A DNA stretch of 43,501 bases from Pseudomonas sp. SLFW (GTDB lineage Bacteria > Pseudomonadota > Gammaproteobacteria > Pseudomonadales > Pseudomonadaceae), in assembly GCF_009905615.1 (NCBI RefSeq), contig NZ_JAAAKW010000032.1:1-43501 (forward strand), in the 5' to 3' direction. Position numbers and translations under genes: made by a program. Positions within the stretch are counted from its first letter, which is position 1; every line of letters begins with the position of its first letter. The notes beneath the pieces were generated by a model. That model saw only the letters and a list, made by a program, of their open reading frames with translations, was not told the origin of the DNA and did not search any database. Shown in pieces: positions 31,479 to 39,491 of this stretch.

Positions 31479-31507
31479 TTGTCATTAGCGGGCTAACTGT
31501 CTATACT
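31479..31507 (+). promoter_or_regulatory. sdhCDAB promoter
   Basis: TTGTCA (31479-31484), exactly 17 bases, then TATACT (31502-31507). One mismatch in each hexamer. The leader to sdhC would be about 130 bases. Confidence 0.75.
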
Positions 31508-31524
31508 CGGCACCCGACCGCCAG

Positions 31525-31544
31525 GGGCTTGCAGGCCCGTTTTT
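31525..31544 (+). terminator. Weak terminator-like stem in the sdh leader
   Basis: GGGCT (31525-31529), loop TGCA, GGCCC (31534-31538), then G and five T. The stem has one wobble and is short, so any termination would be partial and could be regulated. Confidence 0.35.
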
Positions 31545-31641
31545 CTGGGTGTCGTCACTTCCTGGGTAGTGGGTACCTGACCAGTGCACTTCCCAACAAC
31601 TTGCCCTGATTGTTAGGGGCTCTTCAGTGTGAAAAAAAGCC

Positions 31642-32016
31642 GTGAAAAGCCAACGACCTGTAAACCTAGACCTAAGGACCATCAAACTCCCCATCACTGC
31701 GATCACGTCGATCCTTCACCGCATCTCCGGCATCATCCTCTTCATCGGCCTTGTCTTCATGCTCTACGCATTGAGCAAGTCGCTGGGTTCTGAAGAAGGC
31801 TTTGCCGACATGAAGGCGACCTTGACCAGCCCTCTGGCCAAGTTCATCGCATGGGGGCTTCTGTCCGCCCTGCTGTATCACCTTGTGGCAGGTGTTCGTC
31901 ACCTGATCATGGACACGGGTGTCGGTGAGACGCTGGAAGGCGGCAAGCTGGGCTCGAAAATCGTCATCGCCATCTCCGTGGTGCTGATCGTTCTGGCGGG
32001 AGTTTGGATATGGTAA
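31642..32016 (+). CDS. sdhC: Succinate dehydrogenase cytochrome b556 subunit SdhC
   Basis: 124 residues with three membrane helices. It anchors SdhAB in the inner membrane and carries haem and ubiquinone sites. Signatures are SILHRISGIILFIG and the haem-ligand His region YHLVAGVRHLIMD. The GTG at 31642 is the only open in-frame start, but it has no ribosome site at normal distance. The strong AGGGG at 31615-31619 instead fits a GTG at 31629 that is one base out of frame because of an A7 run (31632-31638). It overlaps sdhD by seven bases. Confidence 0.9.
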   Translation: MKSQRPVNLDLRTIKLPITAITSILHRISGIILFIGLVFMLYALSKSLGSEEGFADMKATLTSPLAKFIAWGLLSALLYHLVAGVRHLIMDTGVGETLEGGKLGSKIVIAISVVLIVLAGVWIW

Positions 32017-32378
32017 CCAGCGTTACGAACCTGTCTCGTTCGGGCCTCTACGACTGGATGGCGCAACGCGTCTCCGCTGTAGTGCTCGCGGCTTATTTCA
32101 TTTTCCTGATCGGATACCTGGTCGCGCACCCTGGCATCGACTATGCCACGTGGCACGGTCTGTTCTCCCATAACGGAATGCGCATTTTCAGTCTGCTGGC
32201 CCTGGTTGCCCTGGGCGCTCACGCCTGGGTTGGCATGTGGACCATCGCGACCGACTACCTGACTCCCATGAGTTTCGGCAAGTCCGCGTTGACCGTGCGT
32301 TTCCTGTTCCAGGCGGTATGCGGCGTCGTGATGTTCGCGTACTTCGTCTGGGGTGTGCAGATTCTTTGGGGTATCTGA
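32010..32378 (+). CDS. sdhD: Succinate dehydrogenase membrane anchor subunit SdhD
   Basis: 122 residues with three membrane helices. It completes the membrane part of complex II with SdhC. The N-terminus SRSGLYDWMAQRVSAVVLA is typical, and the GAHAWVGMWTIATDYL segment holds the conserved His and the Asp-Tyr of the quinone site. The ATG at 32010 has GGGAG upstream and lies inside the sdhC end, giving translational coupling; a TTG two codons earlier is less likely. sdhA starts three bases after the stop. Confidence 0.95.
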   Translation: MVTSVTNLSRSGLYDWMAQRVSAVVLAAYFIFLIGYLVAHPGIDYATWHGLFSHNGMRIFSLLALVALGAHAWVGMWTIATDYLTPMSFGKSALTVRFLFQAVCGVVMFAYFVWGVQILWGI

Positions 32379-32381
32379 TTC

Positions 32382-34154
32382 ATGGCTAACATCAATACAC
32401 TTTCATTCGACGCCATCATCATTGGTGGCGGCGGTGCGGGCATGCGCGCTGCGTTGCAGTTGGCGCAGGGTGGTCACAAGACCGCTGTCGTCACCAAGGT
32501 CTTCCCGACCCGCTCCCACACCGTATCCGCACAGGGTGGCATCACCTGCGCCATCGCCTCGGCCGACCCGAACGATGACTGGCGCTGGCACATGTACGAC
32601 ACCGTCAAGGGTTCCGACTACATCGGCGACCAGGACGCGATCGAATACATGTGTCAGGAAGGTCCGGCAGCCGTTTACGAGCTGGACCACATGGGTATGC
32701 CGTTCTCGCGTACCGAACAAGGTCGTATCTACCAGCGCCCGTTCGGTGGTCAGTCGAAGGACTTCGGCAAGGGCGGCCAGGCTGCTCGTACCTGCGCAGC
32801 GTCGGACCGTACCGGTCACGCACTGCTGCACACCCTGTACCAGGGCAACCTGAAAGCCGGCACCACGTTCCTGAACGAGTACTACGCTGTAGACCTCGTG
32901 AAGAACGCTGAAGGCGCATTCGTCGGCGTGATCGCCATCTGCATCGAAACCGGCGAAACCATGTACATCAAGGCCAAGGCCACTGTACTGGCCACCGGCG
33001 GCGCGGGTCGTATCTACGCATCCACCACCAACGCCCTGATCAACACCGGTGACGGTATCGGCATGGCGCTGCGTGCAGGCGTTCCGGTTCAGGACATCGA
33101 AATGTGGCAGTTCCACCCGACTGGCATCGCCGGCGCAGGTGTACTGGTCACCGAAGGTTGCCGTGGTGAAGGCGGTTACCTGATCAACAAGCACGGCGAG
33201 CGTTTCATGGAGCGCTACGCGCCTAACGCCAAGGACCTTGCAGGTCGTGACGTTGTGGCCCGTTCGATGGTTAAAGAAATCATCGCTGGCAACGGTTGCG
33301 GTCCTAACGGCGACCACGTGATGTTGAAGCTGGATCACCTGGGTGAGGAAGTGCTGCACAGCCGCCTGCCAGGTATCTGTGAGCTGTCCAAGACCTTCGC
33401 GCACGTTGACCCGGTTGTCGCGCCAGTCCCCGTCGTTCCAACCTGCCATTACATGATGGGCGGCGTTGCCACCAACATCCATGGTCAGGCCATGACAATG
33501 GACGCCGAAGGCAAGGACGCGATCATCCCTGGTCTGTTCGCTGTCGGTGAAGTGGCGTGCGTATCGGTTCACGGTGCCAACCGTCTGGGCGGCAACTCGC
33601 TGCTCGACCTGGTCGTGTTCGGCCGCGCTGCTGGCCTGCACCTTGAAAAAGCGCTGACCGACGGCATTGAGTACGATGAAGCGACCCAGGCCGATATCGA
33701 CCTCGCGCTGAGCCGTCTGAATGCACTGAACGAGCGTACCGATGGCGAAGACGTCGCTACCCTGCGTCGCGAGCTGCAAAGCTGCATGCAGAACTACTTC
33801 GGCGTATTCCGTACCGGCGAATACATGAAGAAGGGCATCGAGCAATTGGCTGATCTGCGTGCGCGCATCGCCAACGTCAAGATCAACGACAAATCCCAGG
33901 GCTTCAACACCGCGCGTATCGAAGCGCTGGAGTTGCAGAACCTGCTGGAAGTCGCTGAAGCCACGGCAATTGCTGCCGACACGCGTACCGAATCCCGCGG
34001 CGCTCACGCCCGTGAAGACTTCGAAGACCGTGATGACGTCAACTGGCTGTGCCACACCCTGTACTACCCGGGTGAAAAGCGGGTTGCCAAACGTGCAGTC
34101 AACTTTGCGCCGAAGACCGTTCCGGCGTTCGAACCAAAAGTACGGACTTACTAA
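32382..34154 (+). CDS. sdhA: Succinate dehydrogenase flavoprotein subunit SdhA
   Basis: 590 residues, full length. It holds covalent FAD and oxidises succinate to fumarate. Seen are the FAD motif IIGGGGAGMRAALQLAQGG, the flavin-linking His in RSHTVSAQGGI, the QFHPTGIAGAGVLVTEGCRG active-site loop, and HGANRLGGNSLLDLVVFGR. The C-terminal end (DVNWLCHTLYYPGEKRVAKR) is standard. It is third in sdhCDAB; the sdhB start is 11 bases beyond the stop. Confidence 0.98.
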   Translation: MANINTLSFDAIIIGGGGAGMRAALQLAQGGHKTAVVTKVFPTRSHTVSAQGGITCAIASADPNDDWRWHMYDTVKGSDYIGDQDAIEYMCQEGPAAVYELDHMGMPFSRTEQGRIYQRPFGGQSKDFGKGGQAARTCAASDRTGHALLHTLYQGNLKAGTTFLNEYYAVDLVKNAEGAFVGVIAICIETGETMYIKAKATVLATGGAGRIYASTTNALINTGDGIGMALRAGVPVQDIEMWQFHPTGIAGAGVLVTEGCRGEGGYLINKHGERFMERYAPNAKDLAGRDVVARSMVKEIIAGNGCGPNGDHVMLKLDHLGEEVLHSRLPGICELSKTFAHVDPVVAPVPVVPTCHYMMGGVATNIHGQAMTMDAEGKDAIIPGLFAVGEVACVSVHGANRLGGNSLLDLVVFGRAAGLHLEKALTDGIEYDEATQADIDLALSRLNALNERTDGEDVATLRRELQSCMQNYFGVFRTGEYMKKGIEQLADLRARIANVKINDKSQGFNTARIEALELQNLLEVAEATAIAADTRTESRGAHAREDFEDRDDVNWLCHTLYYPGEKRVAKRAVNFAPKTVPAFEPKVRTY

Positions 34155-34165
34155 GGGTGGCCGCT

Positions 34166-34870
34166 ATGTTGAAAGTCGAAGTTTATCGTTACAACCCCGA
34201 CAGCGACTCGGCGCCTAAAACCCAGGTGTTCGAAGTCGATACCGGTGGCAAAGACCTGATGGTGCTGGACGTACTGGCACTCATCAAAGAGCAGGACGAA
34301 GGTTTCTCGTACCGTCGTTCCTGCCGTGAAGGTGTTTGCGGTTCCGACGGCATGAACATCAACGGCAAGAACGGCCTGGCGTGCATCACGCCGCTGTCTG
34401 CCGTGGTGAAAAACAACAAGCTGGTGGTGCGTCCGCTCCCTGGTTTGCCGGTCATTCGTGACCTGGTCGTCGACATGAGCATCTTCTACAAGCAGTACGA
34501 GAAGGTGAAGCCATTCCTGCAGAACGACACGCCGGCTCCGGCCATCGAGCGTCTGCAGTCGCCTGAAGAGCGTGAGAAGCTGGACGGTCTGTACGAGTGC
34601 ATCCTGTGCGCTTGCTGCTCGACTTCCTGCCCTTCGTTCTGGTGGAACCCCGACAAGTTCCTCGGTCCAGCAGCACTGCTGCAAGCCTATCGTTTCCTGG
34701 CTGACAGCCGTGACACCAAGACCCAGGAGCGCCTCGCATCGCTGGACGATCCGTTCAGCGTATTCCGTTGCCGCGGAATCATGAACTGCGTGAACGTTTG
34801 CCCGAAAGGCCTGAACCCAACCAAGGCTATCGGTCACGTACGCAGCATGCTTCTCACCAGCGGTATCTGA
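34166..34870 (+). CDS. sdhB: Succinate dehydrogenase iron-sulfur subunit SdhB
   Basis: 234 residues. It carries the three clusters moving electrons from SdhA to quinone: CREGVCGSDG with the later Cys for [2Fe-2S], CILCACCSTSCPSFWW for [4Fe-4S] with CVNVCPKGLNP, and CRGIMNC for [3Fe-4S]. The ATG at 34166 (MLKVEVYRYNPD) has AAGGGTGG upstream; a GTG three codons before is an alternative. Two hairpins follow before sucA. Confidence 0.97.
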   Translation: MLKVEVYRYNPDSDSAPKTQVFEVDTGGKDLMVLDVLALIKEQDEGFSYRRSCREGVCGSDGMNINGKNGLACITPLSAVVKNNKLVVRPLPGLPVIRDLVVDMSIFYKQYEKVKPFLQNDTPAPAIERLQSPEEREKLDGLYECILCACCSTSCPSFWWNPDKFLGPAALLQAYRFLADSRDTKTQERLASLDDPFSVFRCRGIMNCVNVCPKGLNPTKAIGHVRSMLLTSGI

Positions 34871-35212
34871 TGTTCCGGCCCGTAAGCGTGAAGCGTTACG
34901 GGCCGGTTCGTTGCACCTTGTGGCATCGATGCACGCAACAGATGCATGGCAGTATTTGAAATGTTGTACCCGTAAACGCTACGGCGCAGGCTTCAACCGG
35001 CGCTGTAGTTTTAACCTGAGCAGCGGTCATATGGCCGCGGCTCTTATTTTGAAGAAATGAGACCAGCAGGGGCATCCGGGCTGGTACCCGGACTATCTGC
35101 GTGATCCCTGGCGACTCGGTGCAGTCGGCGAATTGATACATTCGCTGAACCGCCGTGTGAGTTTGCCTTGGTGTCGACGTCGATGGTGTCCCCTAACCGA
35201 GGGTGACCAAGC
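34871..35212 (+). other. Structured sdhB-sucA intergenic region
   Basis: 342 bases. CCGGCCCGTAA (34875-34885) / TTACGGGCCGG (34896-34906) is a perfect 11-bp hairpin. CTACGGCGC (34979-34987) / GCGCTGTAG (35000-35008) is a 9-bp hairpin with one wobble, followed by TTTT, so it may be a partial terminator. No confident promoter or gene is seen. The spacing suggests separate control of suc from sdh, or RNA processing between them. Confidence 0.6.
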
Positions 35213-38044
35213 ATGCAAGAAAGCGTGATGCAGCGCATGTGGAACAGCGCCCACCTTTCCGGTGGTAACGCTGCCTATGTGGAAGAGCTCTATGAGCTTT
35301 ACCTGCACGACCCTAACGCTGTGCCAGAAGAGTGGCGCACCTACTTTCAGACGCTGCCTGCAGAAGGTGGCACTGCCAACGATGTATCGCACTCTACGGT
35401 TCGCGATCATTTCGTGTTGCTGGGCAAAAACCAGCGCCGCGCCCAACCGGTCTCCGCCGGTAGCGTGAGCAGCGAGCACGAGAAGAAGCAAGTCGAAGTC
35501 CTGCGACTGATCCAGGCATTCCGTATGCGCGGCCATCAGGGTGCGCAACTCGATCCTCTGGGTTTGTGGAAGCGTACTGCGCCAGCTGACCTGTCGATCA
35601 ACCATTACGGCTTGACCAACGCTGACCTCGATACCACCTTCCGTGCCGGCGACCTGTTCATCGGCAAGGAGGAGGCGAGCCTACGCGAAATCGTCGAAGC
35701 CTTGCAGAAGACATATTGCCGCACCATCGGTGCCGAGTTCACGCACATCGTGGATTCGAACCAGCGCAACTGGTTCATGCAGCGCCTCGAAAGCGTGCGT
35801 GGCCGTCCAGCATACTCCGCCGACATTCAGAGCCATCTGCTCGAGCGCGTCACCGCGGCTGAGGGTCTGGAAAAATACCTGGGCACCAAATACCCGGGCA
35901 CCAAGCGTTTCGGTCTGGAAGGGGGCGAAAGCCTCATCCCGATGCTGGACGAACTGATCCAGCGTTCCGGTTCCTACGGCACCAAGGAAATCGTTATCGG
36001 CATGGCCCACCGTGGCCGTCTGAACGTGCTGGTCAACACCTTCGGCAAGAACCCGCGCGAGCTGTTCGATGAGTTCGAAGGCAAGAAGAAGGTCGAGCTG
36101 GGTTCCGGTGACGTGAAATACCACCAGGGCTTCTCGTCCAACGTGATGACCACCGGTGGCGAAGTTCACCTGGCCATGGCGTTCAACCCGTCCCACCTGG
36201 AGATCGTTTCTCCGGTGGTCGAAGGTTCCGTGCGCGCGCGTCAAGACCGCCGCAACGACACCACGGGTGAGAAGGTTCTGCCGATTTCCATCCATGGTGA
36301 CGCTGCGTTCGCAGGCCAGGGCGTGGTTCTGGAAACCTTCCAGATGTCGCAGACCCGTGGCTTCAAGACCGGTGGCACGATTCACATCGTGATCAACAAC
36401 CAGGTCGGCTTCACCATCAGCAACCAGGAAGACTCGCGCTCCACTGAGTACGCGACCGACGTTGCCAAGATGATTCAGGCACCGATTCTCCATGTGAATG
36501 GCGATGACCCTGAAGCGGTTCTGTTCGTGACCCAGCTGGCCATCGACTACCGCATGCAGTTCAAGCGTGACGTGGTGATCGACTTGGTCTGCTACCGTCG
36601 TCGCGGCCACAACGAAGCGGATGAGCCAAGCGGCACCCAGCCACTGATGTACCAGCAGATCGCCAAACAGCGCACCACCCGTGAGCTGTATGCCGATGCA
36701 CTGGCTGCCGGTGGCATCCTCGCGGCCGAAGCGGCTCAGACCAAGGTCGACGAGTACCGCAACGCGCTGGACAACGGCATGCACGTTGTGAAGAGCCTGG
36801 TCAAAGAGCCTAACAAGGAACTGTTCGTCGATTGGCGTCCATACCTGGGCCACGCCTGGACCGCACGTCACGACACCCGTTTCGACCTGAAGACCCTGCA
36901 GGAACTGTCGGCCAAGCTGATGGAACTGCCGGAAGGCTTCGTGGTTCAGCGTCAGGTCCAGAAGATCTACGAAGACCGCCAGAAGATGCAAGCCGGTGGC
37001 CTGCCGATCAACTGGGGTTATGCCGAAACCATGGCCTACGCCACGCTGGCGTTCGAAGGTCACCCGGTGCGTATCACCGGTCAGGACGTTGGTCGCGGTA
37101 CGTTCTCGCACCGTCACGCCGTGCTGCACAACCAGAAAGACGCCGCTACCTACGTGCCTCTGCAGAACCTGTATGCCGGTCAGCCTCGCTTTGACCTGTA
37201 CGACTCGTTCCTGTCGGAAGAAGCGGTACTGGCATTCGAATACGGCTACTCGACCACCCAGCCAAATGCGCTGGTGATCTGGGAAGCCCAGTTCGGTGAC
37301 TTCGCCAACGGTGCACAGGTCGTGATCGACCAGTTCATCACCAGCGGTGAGCACAAGTGGGGCCGTCTGTGCGGTCTGACCATGCTGTTGCCTCACGGCT
37401 ACGAAGGTCAGGGTCCGGAGCACTCTTCGGCGCGTCTGGAGCGTTACCTGCAGCTGTGCGCCGAGCACAACATTCAGGTGTGCATGCCGACCACCCCGGC
37501 CCAGATCTACCACCTGTTGCGCCGTCAGGTGATTCGTCCGCTGCGCAAACCGCTGATCGTGCTGACGCCGAAGTCGCTGCTGCGCCACAAGCTGGCCATT
37601 TCGACCCTTGAGGATCTCGCCGAAGGTTCGTTCCAGACCGTCATCCCGGAAATCGACACCCTCGATCCGGCCAAGGTGACTCGCCTGGTTCTGTGCAGTG
37701 GCAAGGTCTACTACGACCTGCTGGAAAAACGCCGTGCCGAAGGCCGCGAAGATATCGCCATCGTGCGTATCGAGCAGCTCTACCCGTTCCCGGAAGACGA
37801 CCTGATGGAGGCCATCGCGCCTTACACCAACCTGACCAACGTGGTCTGGTGTCAGGAAGAGCCGATGAACCAGGGCGCCTGGTACAGCAGCCAGCATCAC
37901 TTGCGCCGCAGCATTGGCAACCACAACCGCAACCTCGTTCTTGAGTATGCCGGTCGTGATGCTTCTGCCGCGCCTGCATGTGGCTACGCTTCGATGCACG
38001 CCGAACAGCAGGAAAAACTGCTGCAAGACGCGTTCACTGTTTAA
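35213..38044 (+). CDS. sucA: 2-oxoglutarate dehydrogenase E1 component SucA
   Basis: 943 residues, full length. The thiamine-diphosphate-dependent decarboxylase of the 2-oxoglutarate dehydrogenase complex. The N-terminal HLSGGNAAYVEELYELYL stretch (shown with its typical E2-binding role), the GMAHRGRLNVLVNTFGK motif, the HGDAAFAGQGVVLETFQMS thiamine site and the ITGQDVGRGTFSHRHAVLH segment are all present. GAGGGTG precedes the ATG. sucB follows 41 bases later and lpd (E3) after that, so all three complex parts are encoded together. Confidence 0.98.
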   Translation: MQESVMQRMWNSAHLSGGNAAYVEELYELYLHDPNAVPEEWRTYFQTLPAEGGTANDVSHSTVRDHFVLLGKNQRRAQPVSAGSVSSEHEKKQVEVLRLIQAFRMRGHQGAQLDPLGLWKRTAPADLSINHYGLTNADLDTTFRAGDLFIGKEEASLREIVEALQKTYCRTIGAEFTHIVDSNQRNWFMQRLESVRGRPAYSADIQSHLLERVTAAEGLEKYLGTKYPGTKRFGLEGGESLIPMLDELIQRSGSYGTKEIVIGMAHRGRLNVLVNTFGKNPRELFDEFEGKKKVELGSGDVKYHQGFSSNVMTTGGEVHLAMAFNPSHLEIVSPVVEGSVRARQDRRNDTTGEKVLPISIHGDAAFAGQGVVLETFQMSQTRGFKTGGTIHIVINNQVGFTISNQEDSRSTEYATDVAKMIQAPILHVNGDDPEAVLFVTQLAIDYRMQFKRDVVIDLVCYRRRGHNEADEPSGTQPLMYQQIAKQRTTRELYADALAAGGILAAEAAQTKVDEYRNALDNGMHVVKSLVKEPNKELFVDWRPYLGHAWTARHDTRFDLKTLQELSAKLMELPEGFVVQRQVQKIYEDRQKMQAGGLPINWGYAETMAYATLAFEGHPVRITGQDVGRGTFSHRHAVLHNQKDAATYVPLQNLYAGQPRFDLYDSFLSEEAVLAFEYGYSTTQPNALVIWEAQFGDFANGAQVVIDQFITSGEHKWGRLCGLTMLLPHGYEGQGPEHSSARLERYLQLCAEHNIQVCMPTTPAQIYHLLRRQVIRPLRKPLIVLTPKSLLRHKLAISTLEDLAEGSFQTVIPEIDTLDPAKVTRLVLCSGKVYYDLLEKRRAEGREDIAIVRIEQLYPFPEDDLMEAIAPYTNLTNVVWCQEEPMNQGAWYSSQHHLRRSIGNHNRNLVLEYAGRDASAAPACGYASMHAEQQEKLLQDAFTV

Positions 38045-38085
38045 CGCCTTCGCGCACTAGAAACCGAATTAAGGAATTACAGACA

Positions 38086-39324
38086 ATGGCTATTGAGATC
38101 AAAGCCCCCTCTTTCCCGGAATCCGTTGCCGACGGCACCATTTCCAAATGGCACAAACAGCCGGGCGAAGCGGTAAAACGTGACGAGCTGCTGGTTGACA
38201 TCGAAACCGACAAAGTCGTGCTCGAAGTGCTGGCCGAAGCCGACGGCGTTCTGGCTTCCATCGTGAAAGGCGAGGGCGACACCGTCCTGTCCAACGAACT
38301 GATCGCTACTCTGGACGCAGGCGCCACTGCATCGGCTGCTCCGGCTGCCGCTGCTGCACCCGCTGCTGCACCTGCCGCCGCTCCAGCCGCTGCTCCGGCT
38401 CCGGCTGCTGGCGACGAAGACGCCATCGGTGCTCCGGCTGCCCGCAAACTGGCCGAAGAAAACGGCATCAACCTGTCCAGCGTCAAAGGCACTGGCAAAG
38501 ATGGCCGCGTGACCAAGGAAGACGTGGTCGCTGCCATCGAAGCGAAGAAATCCGCTCCGGCTGCTGCACCTGCTGCCAAGCCTGCCGCAGCGCCTGCTGC
38601 TCCTGTGTTCGCCGCTGGCGACCGCACCGAGAAGCGCGTTCCGATGACTCGTGTTCGTGCCACCGTCGCCAAGCGTCTGGTCGAAGCCCAGTCGAACATG
38701 GCCATGCTGACCACCTTCAACGAAGTCGACATGACTGAAGTCATGGCCCTGCGTTCGAAGTACAAAGACCTGTTCGAGAAGTCCCACAACGGCGTGCGCC
38801 TGGGCTTCATGTCGTTCTTCGTCAAGGCTGCTACCGAAGCGCTGAAACGCTTCCCGGCTGTCAATGCGTCGATCGACGGCACCGACATCGTCTACCACGG
38901 TTATGCCGACGTCGGCGTTGCGGTCTCCAGCGACCGTGGCCTGGTGGTACCGGTTCTGCGTAACGCCGAGCACATGAGCCTGGCTGAAATCGAAGGCGGC
39001 ATCGCCACCTTCGGCAAGAAAGCCCGTGACGGCAAACTGTCCATCGACGAGATGACCGGTGGTACCTTCACCATCACCAACGGTGGTACTTTCGGTTCGA
39101 TGATGTCGACCCCGATCGTCAACCCGCCACAAGCGGCCATCCTGGGCATGCACAACATCCTGCAGCGCCCTATGGCGATCAATGGTCAGGTTGTCATCCG
39201 TCCGATGATGTACCTGGCGCTGTCCTACGATCACCGCTTGATCGACGGTAAAGAAGCTGTGACCTTCCTGGTGACCATCAAGAACCTGCTGGAAGATCCG
39301 GCTCGTCTGTTGCTGGACATCTAA
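38086..39324 (+). CDS. sucB: 2-oxoglutarate dehydrogenase E2 component SucB (dihydrolipoyl succinyltransferase)
   Basis: 412 residues. The lipoyl domain (1-78) has the lipoylated K43 in VDIETDKVVLEV. An Ala/Pro linker follows (about 85-115), then the E3/E1-binding domain (GAPAARKLAEENGINL), a second Ala/Pro linker and the catalytic domain (about 185-410) with YDHRLIDGKEAV carrying the active His. The ATG at 38086 follows AAGGA; the open frame further upstream overlaps the end of sucA and is not coding. The linker repeats are GC-rich, as is normal. An extragenic repeat separates it from lpd. Confidence 0.97.
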   Translation: MAIEIKAPSFPESVADGTISKWHKQPGEAVKRDELLVDIETDKVVLEVLAEADGVLASIVKGEGDTVLSNELIATLDAGATASAAPAAAAAPAAAPAAAPAAAPAPAAGDEDAIGAPAARKLAEENGINLSSVKGTGKDGRVTKEDVVAAIEAKKSAPAAAPAAKPAAAPAAPVFAAGDRTEKRVPMTRVRATVAKRLVEAQSNMAMLTTFNEVDMTEVMALRSKYKDLFEKSHNGVRLGFMSFFVKAATEALKRFPAVNASIDGTDIVYHGYADVGVAVSSDRGLVVPVLRNAEHMSLAEIEGGIATFGKKARDGKLSIDEMTGGTFTITNGGTFGSMMSTPIVNPPQAAILGMHNILQRPMAINGQVVIRPMMYLALSYDHRLIDGKEAVTFLVTIKNLLEDPARLLLDI

Positions 39325-39331
39325 AAAGCAG

Positions 39332-39477
39332 CCCCGAGTTGCAAGCTGCACGCTTCAAGTCAGAAGCAGAGCGGCGTGTGGCTCGGGGAGCTTGGATTGC
39401 CCTTATGTACAGGTCGCGAGTTGAATCTGCAGATCTACGCAGATCAGCTTGCAGCTTGCAGCTTAAAGCTTGTAGCT
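39332..39477. repeat. AGCTGCAAGC-type extragenic repeat between sucB and lpd
   Basis: The left part holds GTTGCAAGCTGCACGCTTCA and the right part CAGCTTGCAGCTTGCAGC in opposite sense. CCCCGAG (39332-39338) / CTCGGGG (39382-39388) is an added perfect inverted repeat. It is the same family as 8402-8484 and again sits inside a core operon. Confidence 0.65.
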
Positions 39478-39491
39478 AAAGGAACTTTGTT

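Larger units (their letters stand above)
31279..31641. other. Divergent control region between gltA and sdhC
   Basis: 363 bases holding the gltA promoter (31337-31364), the sdh promoter (31479-31507), a CCGCC (31454-31458) / GGCGG (31465-31469) hairpin upstream of the sdh -35, and a ~128-base sdh leader with a terminator-like stem. The leader ends in a strong AGGGG ribosome site at 31615-31619. No separate gene is seen. Confidence 0.6.

Noticed and set aside
32403..34055. A 550-codon open frame opposite sdhA
   Set aside because: A shadow of sdhA with no ribosome site or family motif.
35061..35228. A protein-like frame (GWYPDYLRDPWRLGAVGELI...) before sucA
   Set aside because: No usable start codon follows the in-frame stop near 35058. 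The frame runs out of register into sucA. Treated as chance.
35681..38026. A 781-codon open frame opposite sucA
   Set aside because: A shadow of sucA. Length alone is not evidence in GC-rich DNA with strong codon bias.
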